Counted from the stretch's first letter, positions 25,401 through 34,529 are shown. The stretch is DNA of 64,000 bases from Halanaerobacter jeridensis (GCF_016908315.1 NZ_JAFBDQ010000012.1:43680-107679); one strand, 5' to 3'. Notes: a model not told the origin generated them from the sequence alone. A program made the numbers and translations.

Positions 25401-26021
25401 ATGGCAACTATCTTAGGTGTCAGCGGTAGCCCAGTGGCAAATAGTAATACGGATCGGTTGATAAAATTAATTTTAGAAGAAACAGAACAAGATTCTGAAT
25501 TTATAAAATTATCTAATTATGATTTACATCCTTGTCAAGCTTGTTTAGGTTGTGTGGAGGATAATATCTGTAAGCAGAATGATGATTGGCAGGAATTAGA
25601 ACCTAAGCTAAAAGAAGCAGAAGGCTTTGTAATTGGAAGTTATGCCCCTTATGATATATTAGATGCTCATACGAAGATTTTTATAGAGCGAATGTATGCC
25701 CTGCGGCATCAAAAACTATTGAATAATGGCAAAGCAATAATTAGCATTGCCCTTGGACAACCAGAAAGTAATAGTGCCCAACAAGCGATTGAACAAATTA
25801 ATAATTTTGCCGAACATGAAGGGATGGAAGTAGTGGCTTCTATTAAAGCCCAAGGAACTTCGACTTGTGTAGCCTGCGGCTATGGAACTGATTGTGCAAT
25901 TAGGTCGACTGATAAAGAAACAATCAAACAGCAAGAATATAATCAAATTGAAGAGCAACCTCAGGTTTTAGAACAAGCTCGTCAAGCTGCCCAAAAGATA
26001 AGTAAAAATTTGTCTAAATAA
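25401..26021 (+). CDS. Flavodoxin-fold oxidoreductase with cysteine motif (iron-sulfur flavoprotein type)
   Basis: A 206-residue NAD(P)H-dependent flavoprotein-like protein: GVSGSPVANSNTDRLIK is the FMN phosphate loop and AEGFVIGSYAPYDI the second flavin contact. CQACLGC (Cys45, 48, 51) with Cys57 resembles the compact cluster motif of iron-sulfur flavoproteins. A second group CVACGYGTDC lies near residues 155-165. A cluster-bearing redox carrier is therefore plausible. The motif spacing is shorter than in classical archaeal Isf, so cluster binding is inference. Co-transcribed with the AhpD-like gene. Confidence 0.85.
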   Translation: MATILGVSGSPVANSNTDRLIKLILEETEQDSEFIKLSNYDLHPCQACLGCVEDNICKQNDDWQELEPKLKEAEGFVIGSYAPYDILDAHTKIFIERMYALRHQKLLNNGKAIISIALGQPESNSAQQAIEQINNFAEHEGMEVVASIKAQGTSTCVACGYGTDCAIRSTDKETIKQQEYNQIEEQPQVLEQARQAAQKISKNLSK

Positions 26022-26113
26022 AAGGAAAAAGAGATTGTATGTTTAATTAATAAATAGTACAAGGTAATTTTTTATTTAAGTTAATAAATGAAAAATGTTT
26101 TTATTTAGCTTAT

Positions 26114-26138
26114 AATTCAGATAATAAATATCCGAATT
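26114..26138. promoter_or_regulatory. Candidate operator, site 4 of 4 (most palindromic)
   Basis: AATTCAGAT, 7 bases, ATCCGAATT: the halves are complementary at 8 of 9 positions. A TATAAT at 26111-26116 overlaps its left edge, so it may occlude a promoter serving the MCP-transporter pair. This copy shows that the other three are diverged versions of a dyad. Confidence 0.65.
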
Positions 26139-26184
26139 ATAGGACTGGTTAGAGAACGTTAATTTAATCTAAGGGGGAATTAAT

Positions 26185-26943
26185 ATGTCGGCAGAAAATG
26201 AAGAAATTTTTGAACAGATTGAAGAAGCGAAATATACGATGGATGAACAAAAAGGAAATATTCAATCGTTGGTTGATATTTCAAAAGATGTAGCTGGCTA
26301 TTCGACAGAAGTTTTAGAAGTAGTAGATGATATTAAAGATTTATCTGAAGAAACAAGTGATTTATCCCAGTCGGGAGAAGAACAAATTGAAGAGGCAGTA
26401 GAGCAAATTGAAGAAATAAATGAGCATGTGCAAGATATTGAAGCAAGAATGGAGGCTTTAGAGGAGTTTTCTAATGAAATTTTGAATATTATTGGTGTGC
26501 TGCAGGATATTGCTTCTAAAACACATATGTTATCTCTAAATGCTTCGATTGAAGCAGCCAGAGCAGGAGAGGCTGGTAAAGGTTTTGCAGTAGTAGCAGA
26601 AGAAGTAAAAAAATTAGCTGAGGATAGTTCTAAATCTTCAGAAGAAGTAGAGGAATTAATCCATAAAATTGTGGGAGAAATAGAGGAGTTATCTACTGCG
26701 GCTGAAAATGCAGCGGAAGAAGCTGAAGAAGGTAAAGAAGAGGTGCAAGATTCTAAAGATACTTTCCAATCCATTCAAGAACGAATAGTTCAGCTTGAGA
26801 ATAATAATCAGGAAGTTTATCATAAGGCGGATGAAATGAGTAATATAAGTGACCAAGTAGAAGAGTTAAGTGAGCCGATTGCAGAGAATCGAGTTATCAT
26901 TTCAGAGGGCATAGATGCTGCTCTGTCGCTTGAAGAAGAATAG
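26185..26943 (+). CDS. Soluble methyl-accepting chemotaxis signalling protein
   Basis: A 252-residue cytoplasmic receptor consisting almost only of the coiled-coil signalling domain. The hairpin tip is [33 protein letters not shown], split here only for description, and the sequence is strongly acidic with EE-rich heptads. It has no membrane segment and no ligand domain, so it must take its signal from another protein. The transporter-like gene starts only a few bases after its stop, making that membrane protein the natural candidate. It is set in a separate unit behind operator site 4, with AAGGGGGAA as ribosome-binding site. Confidence 0.9.
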   Translation: MSAENEEIFEQIEEAKYTMDEQKGNIQSLVDISKDVAGYSTEVLEVVDDIKDLSEETSDLSQSGEEQIEEAVEQIEEINEHVQDIEARMEALEEFSNEILNIIGVLQDIASKTHMLSLNASIEAARAGEAGKGFAVVAEEVKKLAEDSSKSSEEVEELIHKIVGEIEELSTAAENAAEEAEEGKEEVQDSKDTFQSIQERIVQLENNNQEVYHKADEMSNISDQVEELSEPIAENRVIISEGIDAALSLEEE

Positions 26944-26954
26944 AGGTGAATATG

Positions 26955-28055
26955 ATGTTAATTATTGATGTAATAATTGTTTTAATATTAGTTGCAGTCG
27001 GTTATATGTTAGATGATTACTTTAATTTAACTGCTTTATATATTACTCCTCCTGTAGCAGGAGGAGTAATTGGAATTATAGTAAATTTAGTAAACTATGC
27101 TATGACAGGTTCAATGTGGCTTCCACATCAATTTGGCCCGCAGCTGCTAATAACTATATTTTTATTTTCAATTGGAGTTAAAATAGCTTTAACTTACGGT
27201 AAAAAGCATTTAATTTCGTTGTTTAATTTATTTTGGATTACTGTTGTAATTATGTTCATCATTGATGCTGTAGCAATTATGACTACTAATAATTCAGTAT
27301 CATTGTTTGCTTTTGGCAGTAGCTCATTAGCTTGGAATGGAGCGTGGCTAAACTTTATCCAGCAAGTGTTTCCTAATTTAACTACAATTCAATTTTATTT
27401 TCATGCTTCACTATTAGCTGCTTTTTTGCTTGCTCCAGTGGTAGTGAAGATGTTTGTATTTTTTGAAGTGGAGGAAATACAAAATCCGGCTCGACCACAA
27501 ATAGGTGATTGGCATTGGGGAGTAGTCATTGTTTCATTATTTTTAGCTCTAACTGCAATTTTTATGCGGACTAATTTTCTAGCCGGAATTCCTTATTTAT
27601 TTAGTTTTATTATTGCTATGTGGTTAGGCATTATAGTGGGATTAGTGATTGATCATTTTGCAAATGATAAGCAAGATCAAATGTTAACTAGTATAGGAGA
27701 ATTAGGTTTATTATCTTTGTATGGATTTATAGTATCAATGTTATTAAAATCTACTAATATTGTTGTAACTAATTGGAATTTACGTTTGCTTTATTTATTA
27801 ATAATCAAAATTATAATTATTACAGTTATTCATATTATATTGGCTAAATTATTGGTAAAAGATCATCATGATTTAGTGCTGATGGGGGCTTGTTGGGCTT
27901 TCACTTTAAGTGCTCCTGTAGCTTGTATGAATACAATGAATTCAATAGTTAGATATCATGGTGAAGCTGATGATGTGCTTTTATTAGTACCTCCAATTGT
28001 GTTATGGTTGATTAATTATGCTCATTATGGTGTTTTTATTTGGTTATTGCATTAG
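26955..28055 (+). CDS. GltS-like (sodium/glutamate symporter-related) membrane protein
   Basis: A polytopic membrane protein of about 366 residues with ten or so hydrophobic segments. The order of segments and the motifs PPVAGGVIGIIVN near the N-terminus, QLLITIFLFSIGVK, and LMGACWAFTLSAPVACMNTMNSIVRYHG near the C-terminus recall the two halves of GltS-type symporters. It is divergent and some usual Gly/Thr-rich motifs are altered, so substrate and even transport are open. The ATG at 26955 is best spaced from AGAGGTG (26942-26948). Its tight coupling to the soluble MCP suggests a receptor-transporter pair. Confidence 0.7.
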   Translation: MLIIDVIIVLILVAVGYMLDDYFNLTALYITPPVAGGVIGIIVNLVNYAMTGSMWLPHQFGPQLLITIFLFSIGVKIALTYGKKHLISLFNLFWITVVIMFIIDAVAIMTTNNSVSLFAFGSSSLAWNGAWLNFIQQVFPNLTTIQFYFHASLLAAFLLAPVVVKMFVFFEVEEIQNPARPQIGDWHWGVVIVSLFLALTAIFMRTNFLAGIPYLFSFIIAMWLGIIVGLVIDHFANDKQDQMLTSIGELGLLSLYGFIVSMLLKSTNIVVTNWNLRLLYLLIIKIIIITVIHIILAKLLVKDHHDLVLMGACWAFTLSAPVACMNTMNSIVRYHGEADDVLLLVPPIVLWLINYAHYGVFIWLLH

Positions 28056-28202
28056 TTGAAATTTAGAGATGAATTTGCTAGAATACTTAATGGTATCTTA
28101 AACTTAGTTTGGTTTTATAAAAAAATACTTTCTTGCGATGAAAGATGAAATAGAAGAAATTTATGAAGAGTATAATCATTAAAGAGAGGAGAGTGGAGGC
28201 GG

Positions 28203-28793
28203 ATGAAGAAAAAATATTTACAAAAATTTATATTAGGATTATTAATTGTGGGCTTGCTTGGTGGAGTAGTAATTTATAATACACCAGTGCAGGCTATGAG
28301 TAGTGAGCCTCAATCTGAGGAGCAAAGTGCAAATGGCAATAATAAAAGTAAGCCGGACGGGGAATATGGTTTGGAAGTAGGAAAGTTAGCTCCTTTGTTT
28401 ACTTTATCTAACCTCAAAGGAGAAGAAGTTAGTTTGAAAGATTTACGAGGGAAATATGTAGTGCTTAACTTTTGGGCAGCTTGGTGTCCTCCTTGTCGAG
28501 CTGAAATGCCGGACTTAAATAAGTTTCATCAAGAAAACAAGGAAGAATTTATTGTAGTGGGAGTTAATTTAGCTGATAAAACAAAAAAAGTTAGAGAGTT
28601 AATGAATGAAGAAGGATATGACTACCCTATATTACTAGACCACAATAAAGAAATAGGATCTAGATATAGAGTATCGGCAATCCCTACTTCCTATTTCCTT
28701 GGCCCGCAAGGAAGAATTAAATATATTAAACGCGGCTTAATCACTGCAGAAGAACTAAAGAAAATTAAAGAGAAAATAATGGAGGGTGAGTAA
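28203..28793 (+). CDS. TlpA/ResA-like membrane-anchored thioredoxin
   Basis: A 196-residue protein with an N-terminal signal anchor (about residues 9-25) and an extracytoplasmic thioredoxin domain. The redox motif WAAWCPPC gives Cys95 and Cys98, followed by RAEMPDLNKF. The cis-proline segment is SAIPTSYFLGPQG, as usual for AlkA/TlpA/ResA proteins. It reduces disulfides outside the membrane, for example in cytochrome or spore biogenesis. GAGGAG and GGAGG lie just upstream of the ATG. Its stop overlaps the next start by one base (TAATG), so it is coupled to the Rrf2 regulator. Confidence 0.92.
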   Translation: MKKKYLQKFILGLLIVGLLGGVVIYNTPVQAMSSEPQSEEQSANGNNKSKPDGEYGLEVGKLAPLFTLSNLKGEEVSLKDLRGKYVVLNFWAAWCPPCRAEMPDLNKFHQENKEEFIVVGVNLADKTKKVRELMNEEGYDYPILLDHNKEIGSRYRVSAIPTSYFLGPQGRIKYIKRGLITAEELKKIKEKIMEGE

Positions 28794-29200
28794 TGAAGTT
28801 ATCACAAAAAACAGAATATGCTCTGCATAGTTTGTTATATTTAGCTTATAAGAGTCCAGATGTGATTTTAGTTGATGAAATTGCTGAGGACCAAAATATT
28901 TCTAAAAGCTATTTAGCTAAGGTAATGCAGAAATTATCAAAAGCTGGTTTGGTTAAATCATATGTAGGAGCCGGGGGCGGTTATGATTTAGCGAAAGATC
29001 CATCTGAAATAACTTTTGCAGATGTGATGAGAATTTTTGAGTCAGAAGATTATGTACTAGATTGTTTAGCTGAAAAAAGAGGTTGTACTAAAAAATCATC
29101 TCATTGTGAAATGCTAACTGCTATTGATGATGCTTATCAGACAATGTTAAAAGAGCTAGAAGAGACAACAATTGAAGATATTTTAGATTCTTTTGATTGA
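28793..29200 (+). CDS. Rrf2-family transcriptional regulator, probably Fe-S cluster binding
   Basis: A 135-residue Rrf2 protein with an N-terminal winged helix (MKLSQKTEYALHSLLYLA, ISKSYLAKVMQKLSKAGLV, GAGGGYDLAKDP). It has three cysteines at 91, 98 and 105 (C-X6-C-X6-C), comparable to the cluster ligands of IscR and NsrR (C-X5-C-X5-C in IscR). It could sense Fe-S status, oxygen, NO or sulfur. It is translationally coupled to the thioredoxin and lies directly downstream of the redox genes that share the AATTCGGAT palindrome. It is therefore the best local candidate for binding that motif; no direct evidence. Confidence 0.92.
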   Translation: MKLSQKTEYALHSLLYLAYKSPDVILVDEIAEDQNISKSYLAKVMQKLSKAGLVKSYVGAGGGYDLAKDPSEITFADVMRIFESEDYVLDCLAEKRGCTKKSSHCEMLTAIDDAYQTMLKELEETTIEDILDSFD

Positions 29201-29220
29201 TTTAAAATGAGATAAAAATA

Positions 29221-29253
29221 AAAAGACCTACCGTAAAAACCGGTAGGTCTTTT
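29221..29253. terminator. Bidirectional terminator between converging genes
   Basis: A 13-bp perfect stem (29221-29233 with 29241-29253) with a 7-base loop has A and T tracts on opposite sides. It serves the Rrf2 gene (plus) and the lipoprotein gene (minus). Confidence 0.93.
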
Positions 29254-29265
29254 TTAATGCTGTAA

Positions 29266-31263
29266 TTATTTTTGATGCTTAATAATTACAACTCCTATTT
29301 TACCTTCATATCCTTCTGGTGGATAAATACTAAATTCACTTTGATCTACTTTGAAGTAGTTAACACCATAATTACTAGCTTCTTCAGTTGCTAGCTTAGG
29401 CATTTTAGCTAAATCAAATTGAGAGTAATTATAGATTGGATTATCAATTTCTTCTATAGAATCAGTTACATTAGTAGTTACCCAGTTAAGATAAATATGG
29501 TTGAAGTTTGTTCCAGTATGGTCAGCAATAACTTCTCGTGGTCCTTTAGAACTAGTAACTAACTTGTAAATCAATTCTGTACCAAAATGATCTGCTAGGT
29601 AGTTAGTAAATAGTCCTGCAGCACCTGTGAAAGGTAGGCTACCATCATGAACTAATAAATTAACTTCAGAAGTATTATTTAAATATCCAAAGTCTTGGTC
29701 ATAAACCCAACCATTACCTTTTTCTGGGGACCAACCTTCGCTAGCAGGTCCGATATATCCTAATAGTTGAGGAGCTAATTGAGATAATCCTTGGTTAATC
29801 CAAGCATCATTAGCAACACGACCAGCTTTTGCTTTATCAACAAAGAAGTTTAAATGTTGATATTGATGAGCAGCAGAAGTTAATAATGTGTTTCCGCTAC
29901 GTCTAGCATTAATATAGAACATAGGTTCTTCATTACCTAACTCCGGATATAAGTCTGCTGCATCAAAGTATCCTGTCATTTGATAATCAGTAAACTGTGA
30001 TAATAGTACTGTGATTTTACCATTAATATTCTTTTTATTTGTCAAAGAAGGGAAAATATTATTATCAAACTCAGTTACTAAATCATTCAAATCGCTTTCT
30101 TTAACATAAGAGTCTTCTCCTACGAAAACATAAATATGCTCTCCTGCTTTAGCTAATTCCGCAGATATAGTTCCTTTTTTACATACCTTTTCAGGTAGCT
30201 TAAATTCTTTAGTATCACCAACTTGATAATTTCTCTCGGCATTTGCAAAGTTAGTACCGTGTTCTTTAACTAATTGATTTTCTTTACGACGAGGTTCATA
30301 AATATTTTCTTCATTAATTTGCTTCCAATTTAACTTAGTTAAAGCTACAATTAGTTCTTCATTGTCAGCTAATGAACTAAGCTGAACTGTTTGGCTACCT
30401 TGCTTAGCGGAGAAGATATTATGGCCAATTGGACCACCTTTTAAAACAGCATTAAGGTTAGTATTAGATTTTAAGTTAACCTCTTTAGTCCAATTTTCAT
30501 AACTTGGATGCTTAATTGTAACAGTATAGTTTCCAGAATCTAAATCTTTGAAACTAGTTTGAGCAGCAGTTTTTTCTTCTACTACTGAACCATTAGCTTT
30601 AATTTGTACTGTAGCTGGTAATGGATTTTCATTTATGTCTGCAACTTTAACGTTTAAATCCACTTTTTTCTGCTGTTGCTTTTGCTCTGCAGTTTCAGAT
30701 TTAACTTTAGCTAATTTTAAGCTAGTTCTTAAGTTTTGGTCTGTAATAGTGATGTTTTTAGTAGCACTTTGATAACCATCTTTAGTTACTGAAAGTTGAT
30801 AGTCACCAGCTTTTAGGCCTTCGATTGTAGCACTACCATCAGTAATAGTTTTAGTGTGAGTTGCTGTTGTACCTTCTAATTTTGCTGTCGCAGTTAAGTT
30901 CTCACCAGATTGATTAGTAACATTAAGCTTAAGATTATAAGTTTTTTCTTTTAAAGTTACTTCATAGCTAAGATTTTTTCCTTCTAAAGTAACTGATTCA
31001 GTAATGGCTTGATAACCTTCTTTGCTAACATTTAACTTATATGTTCCAGTGGGAATATCCTTAAACTGAGCTACCCCATTACTGCTTTCTTTTTCTCTAG
31101 TTTGGCCCCCACGGCTGGCCGTGATTGTTGCATTTAGATTTTGCCCTGCTTCATCCTTAACTTCGACTCTAAGATTTCCTAAGTCTTGATTACATCCTAC
31201 TAAAAGCAATAAACTAGTTAATAAAATTGTCATAACCAACATTTTAGTATTATTTTGTCTCAT
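29266..31263 (-). CDS. Lipoprotein with PEGA/CarboxypepD-like repeats and inactive M30-like peptidase domain
   Basis: A 665-residue surface lipoprotein: signal peptide with lipobox LVGC (Cys24). Three tandem beta-sandwich repeats of carboxypeptidase-regulatory type follow (about 28-105, 108-185, 200-275; each ends in GTYKLNVSKEGYQ, GDYQLSVTKDGYQ or GNYTVTIKHPSYE). The C-terminal half resembles peptidase family M30 (hyicolysin-like): ITVLLSQFTDY, the site HQYQH at 466-470 and AWINQGLSQLA at about 488-497. In active members these read HExxH and NEGLSE. Here both catalytic glutamates and the last one are glutamine, so the domain should bind but not cleave. A GGGGGGAA ribosome-binding site supports the start. 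Confidence 0.82.
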   Translation of the reverse strand: MRQNNTKMLVMTILLTSLLLLVGCNQDLGNLRVEVKDEAGQNLNATITASRGGQTREKESSNGVAQFKDIPTGTYKLNVSKEGYQAITESVTLEGKNLSYEVTLKEKTYNLKLNVTNQSGENLTATAKLEGTTATHTKTITDGSATIEGLKAGDYQLSVTKDGYQSATKNITITDQNLRTSLKLAKVKSETAEQKQQQKKVDLNVKVADINENPLPATVQIKANGSVVEEKTAAQTSFKDLDSGNYTVTIKHPSYENWTKEVNLKSNTNLNAVLKGGPIGHNIFSAKQGSQTVQLSSLADNEELIVALTKLNWKQINEENIYEPRRKENQLVKEHGTNFANAERNYQVGDTKEFKLPEKVCKKGTISAELAKAGEHIYVFVGEDSYVKESDLNDLVTEFDNNIFPSLTNKKNINGKITVLLSQFTDYQMTGYFDAADLYPELGNEEPMFYINARRSGNTLLTSAAHQYQHLNFFVDKAKAGRVANDAWINQGLSQLAPQLLGYIGPASEGWSPEKGNGWVYDQDFGYLNNTSEVNLLVHDGSLPFTGAAGLFTNYLADHFGTELIYKLVTSSKGPREVIADHTGTNFNHIYLNWVTTNVTDSIEEIDNPIYNYSQFDLAKMPKLATEEASNYGVNYFKVDQSEFSIYPPEGYEGKIGVVIIKHQK

Positions 31264-31500
31264 ATGATTCCCCCCTTAATAGATTATGATTTCTCATTTA
31301 ACATTCTTTCTAGATATGAGGTTGATTTCCTTTATTAATTAGCATTTTTTTAATTTTTCTTGTTAGTATTTTAAAATAAGAGAATGATTAGAATAAATCG
31401 TTAGCACAGTTTTCATAGTCTTTAATAATTAATTTTAATATGTTATTATTATAATAGAAGATAGTAATATATTTAATAAATAATAACAGGGGTGATTATA

Positions 31501-31740
31501 ATGTTAAATAAGAAGATTGATCAGTTAATTGATGAAGTAGTTGCTGAGGGTGATATTATGATTACTCCTAATCAAGAAGAACAAGTTAAATCTATTTTAT
31601 TAAAGCGTTGTGAAGAAGCAGAATGGAATGGTGCTAATAAGGAAGAAGTTAAAGAAGTGATTAATTGTGTTAATTCTTCAGAAAAAATTAGTGAGTTGGA
31701 TTTATCAGAAGAGATTCCTGTTAATGACAATACTGAGTGA
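31501..31740 (+). CDS. Small acidic protein, unrecognised
   Basis: A 79-residue soluble, helical, acidic protein (MLNKKIDQLIDEVVAEGDIM, then EEAEWNGANKEEVKEVINCVN). I do not recognise a family. The ATG at 31501 follows CAGGGGTG at 8 bases. It is separated by only 20 bases from the TVP38-like gene, so it may be co-transcribed with it. Two cysteines are present but no metal-binding spacing is evident. Confidence 0.7.
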   Translation: MLNKKIDQLIDEVVAEGDIMITPNQEEQVKSILLKRCEEAEWNGANKEEVKEVINCVNSSEKISELDLSEEIPVNDNTE

Positions 31741-31760
31741 TCAATTAAGGATTGATAATT

Positions 31761-32438
31761 ATGATAAATAGAACGAAGGTGTTTATGACTACAATAATTA
31801 TTGCTATAATTGTCGCTTTAATTAGATATTTTGATTTAATATATTATATAGAATTAGATAATATTACAGAACTTCCCCAATTGATTGATAAATTTGGGTT
31901 ATGGGCTCCAATTATTTATATATTATTATATACTTTATTTTGCTTATTTTTTTTGCCTCGTTTTCCAATTACTCTGTTAGGAGGGGTAGTATTTGGGCCA
32001 GTCTGGGGGACTATTTGGGTATCTCTAGCCGCAACTGTAGGGGCAACGGTTTCTTTTTTAGTTAGTCGCTATTTAGCTGCCGGACTAATTAAAAGAAAAT
32101 TCGGTGCTAGTAAACATTTTAAAAAGATTCAACAAGGTGTGGAAAAGCATAATTGGCGAATGTTAGTGATTACTAGAATGATTCCAGTATTTCCTTTTAA
32201 TTTACAAAATTATTTGTATGGTCTAACTAATATAAAATTACTAACTTATATAGTAGTTTCTTGGGTTTCTATGTTACCGGCTACAATTGCTTATTGTTTT
32301 GCTGCTGGGTCTATTGTTGAAGGAACTACTAGTATTAAAAGTACTTTATTTTATCTTGGAGTAGCAGCAGTAGTGTTTGTTTTACTTTCTTTACTACCTA
32401 AATTTATGAAAGAGAAGGTCTTTATAGATAAAGATTAA
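31761..32438 (+). CDS. TVP38/TMEM64 (DedA-like, VTT domain) membrane protein
   Basis: A 225-residue inner-membrane protein of the VTT/SNARE-associated family. The conserved core reads FLPRFPITLLGGVVFGPVWG, ATVGATVSFLVSRYL and ITRMIPVFPFNLQNYLYGLTNI, with helices at both ends. Family members are implicated in lipid scrambling or flippase-like transport in the DedA superfamily. The ATG at 31761 is 9 bases from AAGGA; an earlier in-frame TTG overlaps it. Nothing nearby indicates a specific substrate. Confidence 0.9.
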   Translation: MINRTKVFMTTIIIAIIVALIRYFDLIYYIELDNITELPQLIDKFGLWAPIIYILLYTLFCLFFLPRFPITLLGGVVFGPVWGTIWVSLAATVGATVSFLVSRYLAAGLIKRKFGASKHFKKIQQGVEKHNWRMLVITRMIPVFPFNLQNYLYGLTNIKLLTYIVVSWVSMLPATIAYCFAAGSIVEGTTSIKSTLFYLGVAAVVFVLLSLLPKFMKEKVFIDKD

Positions 32439-32476
32439 TTTGAAGTAGCGAATAAATCGATTAAAACTAATTAAGG

Positions 32477-32506
32477 TTGGCATTCAATTAGGACTTATGG
32501 TATAAT
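32477..32506 (+). promoter_or_regulatory. Probable transketolase promoter
   Basis: TTGGCA (32477-32482) and TATAAT (32501-32506) are 18 bases apart and 65 bases upstream of the start codon. Confidence 0.65.
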
Positions 32507-32570
32507 GTAAACCGAAATATTAGATGCTAGTAAATAGTTAAAAGTTATAAAATCAATAAGGAGGAATAAA

Positions 32571-34529
32571 ATGTTAAAAGAAGTAGCAAACATAACTAGA
32601 GGATTATCAGTTGATGCAGTAGAAAAAGCAGGTTCTGGACATCCTGGGATGCCGGTTGGATGTGCTGATATTGGGGCAGTTTTATATGGTGAAGTGATGG
32701 ATTTTGATCCTACAAGTCCTGAATGGCCTGACCGAGATCGATTTGTTCTTTCAGCGGGACATGGTTCAGCGTGGTTATATTCATTCTTACATTTAACAGG
32801 TTATGACTTGAGTTTAGAAGATTTAAAGAATTTTCGACAATTAGGTTCCAAAACACCTGGTCATCCTGAATATAATGATACTGAAGGGATAGAAACTACT
32901 ACAGGACCTTTAGGACAAGGTTTTGCTAATGCAGTAGGAATGGCAATTAGCGAAAAGATGTTAGCTGAAAGATATAATACAGATGAACATACAATTATTG
33001 ATCATTATACTTATACTATTTTAGGTGACGGCTGTATGATGGAGGGGATTTCCTCTGAAGCAGCATCTTATGCTGGTCATCTTGGATTAGATAAGTTAAT
33101 TGCAATTTATGATGATAATAATATCTCTATTGAAGGTAAAACCGATATTACTTTCACTGAATCAGTAGTTGATCGTTTCAAATCATATGGTTGGCATGTC
33201 ATTGAAGATGTAGATGGTCATGATATCGATGCAGTTAAAGAAGCAATTGCAGAAGCTAAAAAGAGTAATAAGCCGACTTTAATTGATGCTAATACTACAA
33301 TTGCTTATGGGGCGCCTAATAAAGCAGGAACAAGTGATGCTCATGGAGCTCCATTGGGGACAGAAGATATTAAGGGATTAAAAGAGAAATTTGATCTACC
33401 AGTAGAAGAAGAATTTTATGTTTCTGATGCTGTACGAGATTTCTTTGCGGAAAGAAAAGAACAATTAGTTGAACAGAGAAAAGAATGGGAAGCTGAATTT
33501 GAAGCTTGGGCTCAAGCTAATCCAGAATTAAAAGAACAGTGGGACCAAGCTCATAATTTAGAATTACCACAAGATTTAGAAGAAATAGTTCATGCTGTAG
33601 AATTAGATACTCCGCGTGCTACTAGAAAAGCTTCAGGGCCAACACTACGCGCTATAGCAGATGATGTACCTTATTTAGTTGGTGGTTCTGCTGATTTAGC
33701 TCCATCTAATAAGACATATTTAAATAAATATAGTGAAATTCAGCCAGGAGAATTCAGAGGACGCAATTTCCGTTTTGGAGTACGAGAACATGCTATGGGA
33801 GCAATAGTAAATGGTATTTCTCTACATGCTGGATTAAGACCATTTGCTGCTACGTTCCTTGTCTTTAGTGATTATATGCGTTCAGCAATTAGAATGGCTG
33901 CTTTGATGGAACAGCCAGTGGTCTATGTCTTTACTCATGATTCAATTTATATTGGAGAAGATGGACCAACTCATCAACCTGTAGAGCATGTAGAAGCATT
34001 ACGAGTAATTCCTAATTTAGAGGTTCTAAGACCAGCAGATGAAGAAGAAACAAAAGAAGCTTGGTTAGAAGCCATGAATAGAACTGAAGGACCAACTGCT
34101 TTAGTTCTAACTCGACAGAATTTACCTCATTTAGATAAAGAAAATGGACTAGCTGATTTTGATAAAGGTGCTTATGTGGTACAAGGCACTGAAGATGCTG
34201 AGATTGTACTTTTAGCTAGTGGTAGTGAAGTTTCTTTAGCTCAGGAAGTTGCAGATGAGTTAGAAGAAGAAAGTAAAATTGTATCTGTACCTGAACGTGA
34301 GAAATTCTTAGCTCAAGATGAAGATTATATTAATGAAGTATTAGGTGAAGATACTTTCCGTGTGGTACTTGAAGCAGGAGTCAGCAGTGGATGGTATCAA
34401 CTATTAAATGATAAATATCATGTAGTGAGTGTGGAAGAATTTGGAGCTAGCGGACCAGGTGCAGAAGTTGGAGAGCACTTTGGTTTCATAGCAGAAGATA
34501 TTGCTGCAGATATTAAAGAAAAATTATAG
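32571..34529 (+). CDS. tkt: Transketolase
   Basis: This TPP-dependent enzyme moves two-carbon units between sugar phosphates in the non-oxidative pentose phosphate pathway. At 652 residues it is the full-length single-chain form. Visible motifs are the N-terminal GHPGMPVGCADI, the TPP diphosphate motif ILGDGCMMEGISSEAASYAGH ending at the DDNNISIEG metal site, GQGFANAVGMA, and in the pyrimidine domain FRFGVREHAMGAI and FTHDSIYIGEDGPTHQPVE. AGGAGG lies 7 bases before the ATG. It is a monocistronic unit with its own promoter and terminator. Confidence 0.97.
   Translation: MLKEVANITRGLSVDAVEKAGSGHPGMPVGCADIGAVLYGEVMDFDPTSPEWPDRDRFVLSAGHGSAWLYSFLHLTGYDLSLEDLKNFRQLGSKTPGHPEYNDTEGIETTTGPLGQGFANAVGMAISEKMLAERYNTDEHTIIDHYTYTILGDGCMMEGISSEAASYAGHLGLDKLIAIYDDNNISIEGKTDITFTESVVDRFKSYGWHVIEDVDGHDIDAVKEAIAEAKKSNKPTLIDANTTIAYGAPNKAGTSDAHGAPLGTEDIKGLKEKFDLPVEEEFYVSDAVRDFFAERKEQLVEQRKEWEAEFEAWAQANPELKEQWDQAHNLELPQDLEEIVHAVELDTPRATRKASGPTLRAIADDVPYLVGGSADLAPSNKTYLNKYSEIQPGEFRGRNFRFGVREHAMGAIVNGISLHAGLRPFAATFLVFSDYMRSAIRMAALMEQPVVYVFTHDSIYIGEDGPTHQPVEHVEALRVIPNLEVLRPADEEETKEAWLEAMNRTEGPTALVLTRQNLPHLDKENGLADFDKGAYVVQGTEDAEIVLLASGSEVSLAQEVADELEEESKIVSVPEREKFLAQDEDYINEVLGEDTFRVVLEAGVSSGWYQLLNDKYHVVSVEEFGASGPGAEVGEHFGFIAEDIAADIKEKL

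Noticed and set aside
26298..26774. Serine-rich open frame on the minus strand opposite the soluble MCP (similar ones opposite 24346-24681 and 61803-62183)
   Set aside because: All three are antisense shadows of MCP coiled coils, with low-complexity Ser/Ala/Ile composition and no ribosome-binding site.
28139..28183. 14-codon frame MKDEIEEIYEEYNH before the thioredoxin gene
   Set aside because: It has no ribosome-binding site and is too short; it could be a remnant of a longer gene but cannot be supported.
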